From: Blumeriella jaapii
Taxonomy: Eukaryota; Ascomycota; Leotiomycetes; Helotiales; Drepanopezizaceae
Length of the DNA stretch: 64,000 nucleotides
NCBI GenBank assembly: GCA_009599575.1
Contig: VWND01000076.1
Span: forward strand, 496,001-560,000
Reading direction: 5' to 3'
Position 1 is the stretch's first letter; every line of letters starts with the position of its first letter. The translations under genes were made by a program, and so were the position numbers. The notes beneath the pieces were generated by a model. That model worked only from the letters and a program-made list of their open reading frames with translations, did no database searches and was not told the DNA's origin. This document shows, one piece after another, positions 1 to 15,000 of this stretch.

Positions 1-2
1 AG

Positions 3-3000
3 CAGCATCTGCGTGGCCCCGTCCCTGTTGTGCCGGAGCGGAGCTTCAGCCGTACCCAGTCCCAATCATCTCTACAGCAGATCCCGCCGATGCCAATGTC
101 GGAGGTGGAGAGGAACGAGCCCCCTCGCTATCCATCTGAATCCCAATCATACACCCCTATCCGACCTGATCCTGTACCCATCCAGATCCAACATCCTAAA
201 CCTTTTACACCCGTCTCCCAGAGCGTCTACGAACCGGCTTACCCTACCAGATCTGATCCAAGCGCTGCCACCATGAAGAAAACCTCCTCGTCTTCCGGTC
301 GCAGCAAGTCTATTGCAGGAGCAGCTATTGCCGGAGTAGCAGCAGCTGCTGTCGGTGGTATGATCGTTTCTGCCAGAGACGAGCGTAAGGATAGGAAGCG
401 GGAGGAAGAACCCGAGGTCATTGAGAAAGACCGTCTGAGGCGCGAGAAGAAGGATCCAAAAGACGAAGGACGTCGAGACAAGCGTGCGAGTCCGCCTCGC
501 GAGGAGCGCCGAGACAAGCGCCGAGAAAAGGAGAAGGAGAAGGAAAATGAAAAGGAAAAGGAGAAGGAAAAAGAGAGGGAGAAGGAGAAAGAGAAGGAGA
601 AAGAGAAGGAGAAGGAGAAGGAGAAGGAAAAGGAAAAGGAGAAGGAAAAGGAAAAGGCAAAGGAAAAGGAAAGGGAGAAGGAGAAGGAGAAGGAAAGGGC
701 GAAAGAGCAAGAGGACATTGAAGACCGACGCCGAGAAAAGAAGCGAGTTGAGCGTCGAGGCGAGACACGTGATGAGAAAGAGGAGAGGCGTGAGAAACGA
801 CGAGAGGAACGACGAGAGGAACGACGTATCTCTGAGCGTGCAGATCGTTCTGACTCGCGGATAAACAAGAGCGAAGGCTCTTCCTCATCTTCGATGGTTC
901 CAGCCAATCCTTTCCAATATCAAGTGGCAGATGCCGCATTCTCCAACCCGAAAATCGAACCCCTTCCTGTTCATCGCCGGATTGACTCTGTTCCTACCGT
1001 GGTCACTGTTGAGCGAGAACCGGACTTCTCTCGAAAGCGCAGCTCTTCCATCAAGGACCAATCCTCCTCCTCAACATCCGAACCTCGAAAGGAGTATGTC
1101 GATGCCCGAAAAGAGCGGAGTGTCCAAGACTCGGACGTTTCCCGGAAACGCAGCTCAACTATCAAGGATCAATCTTCTGCTTCAAGGTCCGAATCTCGGA
1201 AAGAACGCTCTGACAGCGGCAAGGAGTGGGATGAGCTGGAGCAGCGATATCGAGTCCGAGACTCCAGAGACCGTGCTATTCGTGACGCCGAAGACGAGAA
1301 AAACTTCACTGGACCTTACGATGCTGCTGTCGTGAGTGCTGCGGTCGCTGCCGAGCACCAACGCGAAACGAGAGCTGAGGAGCGAAGACGTGAGAGACAG
1401 AGCGAAGCAGGTTTTGATACCCGAGACTCCCGTGACAATCCAGGCTCTTATGAGAAGCGAGATTCCTATAATGACCGCGATTCACAAGGCCGCTATAGAG
1501 CCTCTGCGGTTGATCCTATCCAGGAAGAAGCCGACAGAGCCTATCGTGAGATAGTCATGGCGAGGAAGATTGCTTCTGAAGTCATTCGCTCCCGCACCCC
1601 TTCTCCCAATCGTTCCGTTGTTCATAAATATGGCTACAAGGAAGATGAACAAGAAGTCATTAGAATTGTGACTCCGCCTGGCATGGAAGAGCACAAAGGA
1701 AAAGGAATGTATGATGCACCCAATGCCGACTTTCGCTTGGACCATGTGATAGAGCATCCGAGAGACCTGAAGTCCTACATCCCTTCTGTCACCAGTTATC
1801 GCTCAAATCCTCACGCCACGAACCTGGTGCGAGACTCTGACGCTTTATTGCCTCGGCCTCTTTTGACTCTCATTAAACCAACCCCATCTTCAACCCCGTT
1901 GCCCGAAAATCAAGTGGCTCGCTCCGAACCAACTCGTCGGTCAAAGTCCGGGGATCGTGAAACAAGCCGTTCTCCAGGGACAGAGATTGCCATTGGGCCG
2001 AAGGGCAACATCATCTCCTCTCCGACCGCTTCTACTATGTCCAAGGGAGTCACTTGGGGTCGGAATGAAACTAAGCACTACGAAGTCGAAAGCCCATCTG
2101 AGCACCGCGATGAATTCTTATCAAATTATGTCCAACCTCGTGAAGCTCCCAAGGAACCAGAATCTGTCGAAGCTCCACGCGCGGACAAGGGCTGGGGTGC
2201 GATTGCTGCCGGAATCATTGGTGTCGGTGTTGGAGCAGTCGCTGCAAGTGAGGCGTCCAAGACCTCCAAATCCTCGGACACAGAAAGGAAGCAAGACCCT
2301 TACGAATATCGCGGAATTTTCGTTGAGCCAGAGAGCCCACCACGCTCGCCAAGAAGACGCAGCCCGCCGTCCCCAGGTCCCAAACCAACCGATTCTGACA
2401 TTGCGCGATTTCCAAGCAAGCGAAATATGCCAGGCGCCTTCGATGATGATCTGGACTTCACTGCGACCGTCGCTGCTGGACTCCAAGACACCGGGTTTGA
2501 TCCTAACATTGTGATCGAGGATCCCACGTTCCGTAGACGCGACTCTCCGCCTGGTTCGAACGAGCATGGCTTTTACCAGGCTCCGTATGCGGAAACAGTT
2601 ACGGACATTGGAAGAAGCCCGTCAGAGATCTCGAGGACAAAAGGTACAGAAGCAATCGTCATTGCCGACGCTGCTCCTTTGCCAAAAGACGAGCCTGGCG
2701 TTTCCCCGCCTGCGATTGACGAACCGTCCAGCAAGCTTAGCAAGAAGGAGCAGAAGAAGCGCGAAAAGGCTGCCAATCGTCAAAGTGGTAGTTCCACCCC
2801 CGTCGAGGAGCCAGTCGTTTCCCGGGATCCTGTACCGGAAGTGAAGCCTCGCGTCGAGGAACAACCTAAGAAGTTGAGCAAGAAGGAACAAAAGAAGCTT
2901 GACAAGGCGGCAAAACGACAGAGCAGCCAAGCCGAAGAAACTACACCACCAGTCGTCCCCGAGCTCCCCTCGGCTTCGATTCAGGTCTTCGAAGAGCCAG

Positions 3001-6000
3001 AAAGCTACGCCGAAACCTCCAAGAAATCAAAGAAATCGAAGAAGGCCTCCTCGGTCCACGACGATCTTGTCGGCGATTCTTCTCGCGATCGCACAGTTTC
3101 AGTAACGGTTGATGCTCCGAAACGCCAGAGCGGCCAGGCCGATGACATTCCCCCAGTCTCCGAGCCCCCCTCTGCTTCGATTCAGGTCTTCGAAGAGCCA
3201 GAGAGCTACGCCGAAACCTCCAAGAAATCAAAGAAGTCGAAAAAGTCTTCCTCGGTCCATGACGATATTGTCGGCGATTCTTCTCGTGATCGTACAGTTT
3301 CAGTACCGGTTGATGCTTTCGATGACTTTGCAATACCCAAGAAATCCAAGAAATCGAAGAAGACCTCCTCGGTGTATGATGATCTCATTGGTGATTCTCC
3401 TCGCAGCAAGACCGTCTCGGTGCCGGTTGATGCTTTTGATGACTTGAAAGAAGGCCGGGATGAACGGGCCGATAGTCCCACGAAGTCATCAAAGAAGGGT
3501 TCGAAGCGAGACAGCCAACGTCTTGAATCTCCTCCTCGACAGTTTGTTGAAAATGCTTCAGAGGTGGAGCGGTCTTCTAGCAAGAGGTCGAAGCGTGACA
3601 GTGGGAGATTTGATTCGCCTACTCGGTCTATTGCTGCGTCCGAGTGGGAGCGGTTTGACGATTCCAAGTCTACGCAGGTTGGTGATAGGTACGGTTCGCC
3701 TTCTCGGTCAGCATTGACATCCGAGTACTCATCCTCGGGCAAGAAGTCGAAAGACAAGTCGAGTCGTCGAAGCGAGAGTTATGACTACTATGACGCGGCT
3801 GATGTCGCTCTTCCACCCAGTGGAGCCGCCTCTGAAATCTCTTCATCAGGAAAGCAAAGGGATAGATCAAGTCGGCAGAGCGGAATGTATGAACGTGACC
3901 CGACCGAAGTATCTCTTCCTCCTGTCACACCTTCCGAGATTAGCCGGGATGGGGAATTTGAGGATGCCCGAAGCATGCGGAGGTCCTCGACCAGAGACAG
4001 CGGCTTGTTCAACAGTGAAGACGGCCAAGAATCTAGATCGGTGGTGTCGAGGAGTGGCTCAAGATATGATGATTCAGAACCTCGCAGGAAGAAGAAGTCG
4101 AGAAGCGGCACGCGGGATCGACGATGCAAGATCCATCGCATCCGCTCCGGCCGGCGATTACGAAGATAGGAAGGGCAAGAAGAAAGAGACCAAGAAATCA
4201 GGTGGCATCTTCTCCGGGCTCTTTGGCTCTAAATCCGAGGTTGGGTCGAGAGACGATAGTCCAAAGGGCTCCAAGGACGACCTCGATGAGATCAAAAAGA
4301 AGAAGAAATCCAAGAGAAGCTCTATGCCTGACGCTTCTAGTCTTTACGGCGGCATTGGGGCAACATCAGTCAGCGATCTTTCGCGGGTTCTGTCCAGCGG
4401 CCGTAGCTACGAAGATGATGGCGCCTACAGTGATGGAGGAAGGAAGAAGAAGTCCCGATCGAGATCGGCAAGCACATCTTCAAAGAAGGATTCTTTTTTA
4501 GATAGAGCCGGCACCCTTGGCGCGGGTGCCGGCCTTGCGGGTGTCGCTGCTGCTGCAATCGCTGCTCAGAGCCATCAGCAAAAGAAAGCCGAAATTTCAA
4601 ACAGCAGTGCGACCGCAGAGCGAGCTGTTTCGAAGAGCTCCGAGAAGCTGCTAGAACGGAAAGAACTCATCGACTCTGGGATCCTAAAACGTCCGTTTAG
4701 GCCCTCAATTGACCCCCAATATGGTGATCTCCTTCTCTTGCCACCAAGTGGCCCAGTGTCACCGAATGTGGAGCCGGTCGACGACTTGCCTTCACTGCCT
4801 GAGAGCCGGCCAGACACACCGGAAATCGATAGGCTGTAAGTATTTCCTATTTTTGAATGCTTTAGCAAATTGCAGAGAACGAAAATCTCCTGTCAGTAAC
4901 TTACTTATTCTTCCATCCTTAGGGCTAGAGAGAAAAGCAAGACGCCTGCTCGTAAGAACACGCATGATTCTCCCATGAAAAGCCCAAGCCAAAGCCAAGT
5001 ACCTCTGAAGTTCAGGATGGGCACCCGATCATCCATCTCAACGTCACCAATCTCCGCCCGATCGTCTCCCCTGTACGTATCAACCCCCCACAACTTCTGT
5101 CTATTACTAACACCGAAAGACTACCGCCAGCGAATGCCGACCAGGATTCCTTCGGGGTCCCGAAGCACCGATCGCGCCCTTCTTCTTGGGATAGCAGCAA
5201 AGAGTTCAAACCACTTTATCTAGTCGAGAAGAGCACTCGACGGGGTTCAAATGCTCAATTGCTAGAGGACGATGAGCCTCTCCCTGAGCTGCCACCTAGT
5301 CAAGCCACATCAAGAAGCTCTTCTCTACATGATTACGATGGGATTTCCCAAGCTTCCGAAAGCGAAACCGGCATGACTCGAGGCCCCGGCCCCGGCCCGT
5401 TGTCCATTGACACAGCTTTGGCGTCGGCTAGCCTGCAAGATGTGCTTAGTTCTGGGCAATCAACACCGAAAGCTACATTGCCACAACCAGTGGATGCCTC
5501 TTTGACTGCCAGGCACGAGAGAAACATCTCACGACCATCAAGCCCCACTCGTGTGGATGAACCTAGTTCTTTCAAAGAAAATGCTGCGAAGGTCGCAGTG
5601 GCAGCTGGTCTGGCATCTACCATTGGCTACTTCGCCTCAGCTCCGAGAAATCCTACGACGAAAGAAACCTGGAAAGATGATCTGCCATCTGTAATATCCC
5701 ACGATTCTCCTAAGACGCTACCTGCACCTGCGGACTCTGTGAGCAAGGGCCAAAGCAACATTTCCGAATCAATTGAAGCAGTCCCCAATCTTGATGAGCA
5801 TCGTGAGAAGACGCTTGAAGCCCTGACTGGCTCCCAGGAGGGCCTTGCTCAGCAGTCCCAAAGTCGCGAACTTGAAGCATCGATCGAGCCTAAAGACACT
5901 GCGGCAGACCAGGACGAATCTGCTTTCGTTTCCAAAAAGAGCAAGAAGGATAAGAAGAAGGACAAGAAGGGTAAGGGATTGTCACGCTCTTCGACACAAG

Positions 6001-9000
6001 ATGAATCTTCTCTCCCAGCAGCTAGCGAGGACACTGTTCCGGTTGCCACTCCTGCAGTTGAGTCTGAGCCAGTCGAGGAGTTCATTTCAGCCAAGTCCAA
6101 GAAGGAGCAGAAAAAGAATAAGAGGAAGGGCAAATCGGCTTCTGTCTGGGATGAAGGGGAGCCAGTATCAAAGCAAACTGCAGAGACAATGCCCGAATCC
6201 GATCAAGGCGCGCCTTCATCAACTTCTGTTGTGGACGTAGAAAAGCCAGCTTCTGAGGGTACATCGGTTGAACAACCCGGCGCTGGTCTACTTGAGGAGT
6301 TTGCTGCTCCGAAGTCCAAAGGAAAGAAAAAGGACAAACAGAAGAAATCAACGCTGTCTTGGGAGCCAGAGCCCCAGCCCTTAGAAAGCCAATCTGGCTC
6401 GGCCCCGAAGCAGTCGCCGGAGCCCGCACCAATTCAAGAAGACGAAGCTGCTCGTGACCTCAAAGAAGCTGATGCGCAACCAGATGTTCCACTTCCCGCC
6501 GAGGAGCCTCCTACTTCAAAGCAGGAGAACGAAGAGAATAATTCAGTTGAGGTGCAGCGAACCACTGAATCTGACCCGAGTATTCCCGAAGGGGCCTCAG
6601 CTTCTCAGGATATGAAATCAGTTGAGCCTCAATCCGACCAATATCATTCAGACGAAGATCAATTTTACGATGCTCCTCTTCCAGCCGATCCTGAAGCGAG
6701 TGCGCCCCCGCCCGATGCAACAGCAGAAGATTTGCAATCATCTGAGGTGTTTGTTGCGCCTTCGAAGAAAAGCAAGAAAGACAAGAAGAAATTCAAGTCT
6801 GTGTCTACTCCGGATCCCGTGGGCGATGCCGCTTTGGAACCGTCTCAAGAACCAGCACCCACCGTCAATGCCGACGTTACTTCGACCCCTGCGGAGACTG
6901 AACATGTAGAGTTTTTTACCTCGAAATCCACAAAAGACAAGAAGGACAAGAAGAAAGGAAAATCTGCAAAACTGGAGGATGATGGACCGGCGACGTCGCA
7001 AATTCCAGCCGCCGGTTCGAGTCGGGATGTATCTGGGGATAATTCTGCTATTGACGACCCCGCTCCACTTGATGACCCCGCCCCTTCCAAGACGAAAGGC
7101 AAGAAGAGCCAGAAAGGAAATTCATCGTCGTGGGAGCCGGAAGTTGAGGGACCGCTGGTGCCAGAGCCTCCCCCGTCAGCTCCAGATACGGAAAACCTCC
7201 CACAGGATGAGCCCACGCCTGCTGACGACTTCGAAAACTTCCCTACTTCTGCAAAGGACAAAAAGAAGGACAAGAAAAAGAAGAACAAGTCTGTTATCGC
7301 AGTGGACACTGAGGAAGACGATGCTTCTAAGGCAGTATCCACCCCGAGTATGGAAACTGGCCCTGAGATTCTAGATGCTCCGGCTCCGGCTCCGCCTGAG
7401 GATTTCCAACTTGCTTCCTCAAAAGATCGGAAGAAGGACAAGAAGAAGAAGAACGATCACTCAGATGCCAGTTTGGAGCCAGAAGCGTCTTTGTCGAACA
7501 CTGGCCCTGCCCTTGTCGAAGAGCCGCAGCCAGTCGTCGAGGAAGCCGCAGCCCCTGCTTCTGCCCTCGGTGAGAAGCAGCTTGAACCCGTCACTGCTCT
7601 AGGATCTGTCCAGAGTCTCAGCGAGAATGTACAGGACTCTTCGCTGAAGCTCGTGGACATCGCACTGCCTGAACCCCAGGCATCAGACGAATCATCCCAG
7701 AAGCTGGAGAGTACCGAAGTCCAGGAATCGAAAGAACCTGCCCAGGAGCCGGAAATCACCGAGCCAGTTTTCAAAGCAGAAATTCAAGATCCAGTAGTCG
7801 ACACTCGCGACGAGAATTCAGCCGATGTCTTCTACCCCTGCCAAGAAATCCAAGAAGAACAAGAAAGATAAATCATCAATGAATTGGGCAGACGAAGTGG
7901 AATCCAGCTTGCCCGGAGCTTCAAATGACTCTAAGCTGCCGAACGAAATAAGCCTTGCAGAAGATGCGCCACCCACAGATGACTTTGACTTCGCTGAGAC
8001 CAAGAAGGGGAAGAAGAAGAAGGGCAAGTCTAAACTCGGCGGAGCAGATGAGGTCGAGTCCTCCTTACCTGAATCCTCGCTTGAGGAACAGCCTGAGACC
8101 GAATCTGTTCCTGTTCAGCATGCGCCGCCTGTCGATAAAGACCTTGCGTTGCCGGGAAGTAAGAAAGGCAAGAAGAACAAGAATAAAGCCATCGCTTCAT
8201 GGGATCATGGTGAAGATTCTCCGCCTGCAACAGCCTCTCAGAAGGATGAACCTGCCGACTTTACTACATTTGTGTCTTCGAAGAAAGGAAAGAAGAAGGG
8301 CAAGAAATCATCATCGTGGGACGAGCCAGAGACAGGGCAAGATGAACTTCCAGATGCCGAGACGAAAACAAGTGCTGCTCCCGAAGCAGGTGATGGAGCC
8401 TCTTCTTCCAAGGAAGGTAATGAGAAGAATAGGAAATCTCAACCTCTAGATGACGCATCTCAAGCTAACGCTACTCAAGAAGCTTTGGACTCTGAAGATC
8501 CCCCTGCTGCACCTGCAGATGGGCCTGGTACCTGGCCAATCACGCCAGCCACGCCTACAGCTGGCGGTGAACAGCTTAGTGACCAGCCACCAAGCTCCGC
8601 TAGCAAAGGCTTCTTTCCAGCAGCCGCAGCTGCTCTAGGCGCTGCTATCTTTGGGAAACTTTCGACCAAGGATGATCCTTCTTCTCAAGGTAAAGAAGTG
8701 CCTCCAGAAATGTCAAGTTCCACACCGGAGATGCACGACGAAAAATCATTGGGTACCGAATCCAACACAGCTCCTGACGGACTCGCTGCCGGCTACAACA
8801 ATGACCAGCTCAGTCTTGCTAGACAGCTCCAAGAGGAGTTCGGCAAGAAGTCCTCCAAGAAAGACAAGAAGAAGAGACAGAGCCTGCCCGCAACGCCGCC
8901 GGCATTGGCATCAAGATCAAGACCTGTTGATGCGACGAATGATGATCACCCTCGTGCAAGAAGCCTGTCCGCAGAAATCGTTCTTGACGAGTCTGGAGTC

Positions 9001-12000
9001 AGCCCTACCACCACCGAGCGTCAGAATTTCTATAGTGAAGACCAGCTTGAGCTTGCTCGCCAATTGAAAGCAGGTTTCGAGACTGGGGGCAAGAAGTCCA
9101 AGAAAGATAAGAAAGGCAAAAAAGGAAATGCTTCGACACTGGATGATGCCCCGTTCGGCCAGGAGGAGAATGAGTCGTCTGTGGCTGGACCAGAATCAGG
9201 AGCTGCTCAGCCAACAGAGACTCCCGACACAGCAAAACCTGACGGATTCGAAGCGGGCTATCAAGAAGAGCAGCTTTCACTCGCACGTCAACTGCAAGCA
9301 GAGTTCGGGAAAAAGGACAAGAAAAAGGAAAAGAGGGGCAAGAAAGGATCTCAAACGTCAGATGCCGATACATTCGATCAGGATTCTAGTGAGCCAAGGG
9401 GTCTGGAGGCTGGTCCAACTGAGCCGACTGACCTACCATCAGCTGACACAACCGATGCCACGAAATCAGACGGACTCGCAGCTGGCTACCAGGAAGACCA
9501 GCTCTCGCTCGCTCGTCAAATGCAAGCGGACTTCGCTAAAAGAGCAGACAAGAAAACAGGCAAGAAGGGAAAAAAGAGTAGAAGCACTTCTCGAACACCT
9601 GGAGAGGAGATGCCACGTGACGACTATTTTGGCAATGAATCTCAGGCACCCAGCTCGGAACAGCCCGCAGCCGACGAGCTCCCAGCTTTGCCAGAATCTC
9701 CTGCTATCGACGAGAGCGAGGCTGTGCATGATGAACTAGCTGTCGCGTACAATTCTGAGCAACTTGATCTTGCACGTCAACTGAAAGAGGAAATTGGTTC
9801 TGGTTCTTCAAAGAAGGGAAAGAAGGACAAGAAGCGTGGGAGTTTGCTGCGGACCAACACCGAAGATGAGTCCTCGTCTACTCCCTCGGTCAAAGACGAG
9901 GATTTCCAGGAAAGCGCAGAGAGCCCACAAGTGGAATCTACAGCTGCATTTGAGAAGGACGACGAGTTTCCCGGTTTGTAAGTGCTAGAGATTTCCAAAC
10001 CCCCTTCTTTTCATTTACCAATTCTTTACGACTGCTGATCAATCCGCTACGTAGCTCGTCGAAAAAATCGAAGAAAGGGAAAAAGGGCAAGCGCGGAAGC
10101 ACTCTCCTTGACGTGGAAGACAACATTGCTTCACTGGAATTGAGCGCGACTGAGCAACAAGTTGATGCTACACCCGCTGGTACCGTGACCAGAAACGAAC
10201 CTCTGGCGGAGCCTGCAGTTGTGAATCCAGAAGACGAATTCTCGTCGTTCTCCAAAAAATCCAAGAAGAGCAAGAACAAGAAGCGCGATAGTCTCGTTCC
10301 GAATGTGACTGAGGATGAACCCTCAGACACCGTTGCTAAGGAGGCCGAAGCTACCGCCAGCGAGCCGAAGGCTATCGAGTCGCCTGCGGCCGAAGATGAG
10401 TTCGAATCCTCTAAACGGTCGAAGAAGAAAGACAAGAAGAAGCGGCAAAGCACTCTCTTAGATGAGCCGACTAGCCAATCCACCGATGTGGAACAACCTT
10501 CCTCGGCCGGAGAGCCTCTGACTCCCGATGTCATGGCGGAAAGCCCTAAATCCGAGGCCGCCAGTGAGCCACTTGGAGACTTCGAACTCTCTTTCAACAA
10601 AAAGAAAGACAAGAAAAAGAAGGGTAGCTTGCTTCGGAATGAGATATCGGAGCCTGCAGTTGAGGAGCCTAGCTTGCCACAGAAATCAGAAGTGTCTGGT
10701 TCACCTGAGAGCGCCCCAGTCGCACCCCCAGTTGCAAAAGAACAGCAAGATGACTTCGACTTCACCCCATCGTCCAAAAAGTCCAAGAAGAAGAAGAGGG
10801 GTAGCTTGCTCCGTCACGAATTCTTTCCTGGGGAAGACAATGACACCAGCGACGTGCAATCTCCGTCAGACAATGCAACTCCCGCGACGGAGACTAACGA
10901 GTCAGCGTCTCCCGCCATTGCTGCGGAGAGCCAATTGAAAATCTGGAATCCACAAGCCAAAGCGTGGAAAAAGACGAGGAACAGAAGGGCGGAAGCACAT
11001 TTGATGTCATTCCGGAGCAGCCATCACAACTCGAGCCCGAGCCCGAGGCTCCAAATGTCCCGATTGTCAGTGAGCAAGAGTCGTCGACTCCTGCCCTTGA
11101 TATCCAGGATGATGAATTCATTTCTACGTTCAAAAAATCGAAAAAGGACAAAAAGAAGCGCAGGAGCACGCAGCCAACCATTGACGATGGGGAAAGTGCA
11201 GAAACATCAATTCTCATGCCGGAACCAACGAATGCCACGGACGCTGAGACGGAACGGGATCCAGCTGTTGTGCCCGAGGAGCCAAAACCTGAGGAACAAA
11301 TGACGCCCAGCCAGCCGGCGCCTGCAGTGGAAGATGCCCCGGAAGACTTGTTCGGAGACTTTGCGTTTTCCAAAAAAGACAAGAAAAAGAACAAGAAGAA
11401 CAAGAAGGGTTCTGTCAATATCGACTCCGAAGACTCGGGCTCCTCCATCCCAGTAGAGCCTATGATCGACCCGAAGACAGTTGATGAGCCAGAAAAGCCT
11501 TCTTTCGAAAATTCCACAATCATGGAAAAAGCCACTGAGATCCAGGAAAACTCGCCAGCGGCTACTCCTGATGCCGAGCCAGTGACCATCAACCCGGACC
11601 CTGCCAAAGAGCCCATGGATGACGACTGGGATGCCATTCCGTCCAAGAAGTCGAAACGGGACAAGAAGAAGCGCAAGGACTCGTCTAAACTGGACTCGGA
11701 GGAAGTTTCTTTACCGTCTGAGCCCACTTTGGAACCTTCGAAGGACGACCCGCTGACTCCTTTGCCCGTAGATCAAGTCGCAGAGGATAATGCATCACAC
11801 GCACCAATTCAGGAGCCATCTGTGGATCCCCAAGTAGCTAGCGGCGTCGCCGAGGAGCCAGCAGACGAACGGAATGTGTCCTCCACCAAGTCCAAAAAAG
11901 ACAAGAAGAAGGGCTCTTCCAAATCTGACCTGGAAACTCCAACAGAAACGTCGGCGCCAGTGGAACCTGTTGTTGAGTCAAACCAGCCATTACAGATCAC

Positions 12001-15000
12001 TTCCTCAGACGAGATTGTTCCGGACAAAAACATCTCTAAACCACCTCAAGCAGCCGAGAATTTGGAGCCAACTGGGTCACAGGACATCCAGGGCTCAGTG
12101 GAGGAGGAATGGGACTCATTCTTGACCAAGGAACCCAAGGGTAAGAAGAACAAGAATTCCGGTACTGCGACTCCGGATGACGTGAGACTTGTTCTGGAAG
12201 ACGCTGCACCCGCCACATCAGCATCTCCCAATGAGCCAGAAGTCGAGTGGGCTTCTTCATCGATCAAGGAATCGAAAAAAGGCACAACGGGCAAAAACTC
12301 AGACACATCAACGCCCATCGATGAAATCTCACTGGCTGTTGAGCAAGATCCCGGCGGTGCCGTGTTGCCAGTCGAAACTCCTGCGCCAACTCTCGAAAAG
12401 GACGATCACGTTGTGAAGGAAACCAAGGACGAGCCACTTGCTGCTAAAGAGACAGTCGATATCTATAGTACAGGTGATGAAAAGGGACCAGTACCAGTCC
12501 AGGAGTCAAAAGAGGACACGAAAAAGCGCGATTTTGATGCACCTCCGGCGGAAGATACTTTGATTTCTACGCTAGAGCTTGATCAGTCCTTGAGTCCCGA
12601 CAGCCTCAAATCGAAACGTCCTCCAACGGATGAGCAGCCAGTCGTGCCGACTGAGACTACCGGAGCACCAGAAGAGCAGTCTGGACTCGAAGAAAAGTCT
12701 CGCGAAGTCGATCAACCCGTAGTGCTCTCGGAAAATGCTTTGCCCGTTGACCCGCCAGCTGATGCGCAAGTCAAGGAAGCCTCTCAAGACCAAGCCAACG
12801 ACGAATGGGGAGCAGGATCCGTTGCCACGTCCAAGAAGAAGGACAAGAAGAAGAAAAAGGCCGGCTTATCGTCAGCTGCCATCGAAGCGGTTGTCGCCGA
12901 GGCTGTGCCTGACCAAGCATCTGCTGGTTCCGAACACCCTTTGTTTCTGGCTGAATCGATTGTCAAGACACCCCACCAAGCTCGCGAACAATTGCCGAGC
13001 GAGGACCTGAAAGAAGCAAATGCCAACCAGGGGGGTACTTGGGAAGCACTTCCTGGGAAGCAGTCGAACAAGGACAAGAAGAATCGGAAGTCTGGACTCT
13101 GGACGCCGATCGAAGAAACCTTGCCAAGTGTTCCCGAACAGCCTGCCTCGGAATCGATCAAGCAAGAGTTACCGACTGCGTCAGATGTGCTCAGCCAAGA
13201 GGCGGTTAGAAAGTCAGGCGAGGCTCAGGGTGAAGGGGACTTCTTCTCCATGAAATCATCGAAAAAGGACAAGAAGAAGAAGAAGTCCGGGCTATCGACT
13301 CCAATCGAAGAGACTCTGCCAAGTGTTCCCGAACCGCCTGTCTCGACAATAAGCGAGCAGAAGTCACCAGCTGCAGATATACCCAGCCAGGAAGGGGTCA
13401 AGGTTCAGGATGAAGATGAGTTCTTTCCTATCAAATCGTCGAAGAAGGACAAGAAGAAGAATCGGAGGTCTGGGCTATCGACTCCTGCTGAGGAGGCGTT
13501 ACCCTTTATCGAGGAAATCTTGCCAGACATCTCCGAGCAGCAATCCCCGGAACCAGTCGAGCAGGAACTACTAGCTGCAGATCCGCCCAAACAAGAAACA
13601 GATGAGGCATCCAGCAAAGCTCTCGAACAAGAGGAGTTGTTTTCTTTTAAGCCATCCAAGAAGGACAAGAAGAATCGGGGGTCTGAGCTCTCGACTCCCG
13701 CTGAGGATACCTTACCGCTTCTCGAGCCCAAGACTGCTTCCTCAGCGCTTCTTTCTCAAGCCGAGCCCGTACAAGCAGAAGGTGAAATTGCCGGCAAAGA
13801 CCAGGACGAAGAGGAACAGTTCTCTGTCAAGCTATCGAAGAAAGACAAGAAGAAGAGCCGGAAATCGGGAATCTCAACTCCAGTCGTAGAATCCCCGCCT
13901 GCTACCGAGCCCGCAACTGCTTCGAATGAGTCTGCTGTCCAGGTTGATCCCGCGTCGATTGCGGCCGAACCTAATCAAGGGCAATCCAAAGATTCCATCG
14001 AGCAAGATGAATGGAGTGCTCTCTCCTTCAAGAAAGGCAAGAAAAAGAATCGGAAATCTGGGCTCTCAACGCCAATTCAAGAGCCTCTGCCATTGACTGA
14101 ACCTGAAGTCGCTTCTCTCGAACCCGCCATTCAAGCCAATATCACGATAGAAGACAGCGAATTACCGACTCAGGCCAGCAATGTCAAGAGCGAAGCAGAT
14201 GACGTGTCGTCCTTCTCGGTCAAGCAAAATAAGGGCAAGAAAGACAAGAAACGCTCCTCTGGCTCATCAACACCTATAGAACCAAGTCTGAGTACGATAT
14301 CTGATCAACAATTTCTGGAGCCGGAAAAACCTTCGTCAAGTGAAGTCTCTTCCAGCAAGATCGATGCGAGAGCAGCACCATTGGATCGTGATATAGATGT
14401 GACTTTGATGTCTATCGACGAACCAGTCGACGAACGGGCACCTATCAGTGAAAAGTCCAAGGAAGAAGAGCGCAAATTTGGGCTATCAACACCTTTCGGA
14501 AAAGCTGCCGATCTTGAGTTTATAGCACCACCCATGAAGGACAGTCCGGCAAGCATCGACGAGCCTAACAAGCCCAAAGCTGAAATCAAAGAAAACATTC
14601 TGGCTCAGCCCGACGAGGCAGTCTCTCAACAGCCAACCATCAACGATCTTGGGCTTCCAATTGAGAAACAACATGACGAAGCCGTTGCAACCGCGTCCAA
14701 AAAAGACAAGAACGAGAAAGGGAAGAACGCATCTCCAGAAAGCTCTGAAGACGGACCTAGCAGCTCCTCTCCCATTGCTTTCATCTCAACCGAGGCTGCA
14801 GCGGGCCTTCTCGAGTCCGATCGTGTGGTGACCGAACCTGCCTCTCTTGTGGAGAACACAGAGCAGGATGGCCCGGTTCCTGCTTTTTTTTCCAAGAAAT
14901 TGGCAAAGAAGGATAAGAGAAAGCGCCAATCACCGGTCGACGCACCCCCCGAAACTGAATTTCCAGCTGAAGCACCCTTGACAACCTGGGCACATGATGT

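Noticed and set aside
147..939. Minus-strand open frames of 173-222 codons rich in Leu, Phe or Ser
   Set aside because: They are the antisense of the Lys-Glu codon tract of the LAH-like gene and have the expected biased composition.
4014..4140. An intron to explain the frame change near 4118
   Set aside because: The only GT-AG pair giving the right frame is about 34 nt, with no branch-point sequence, too short for a real intron.
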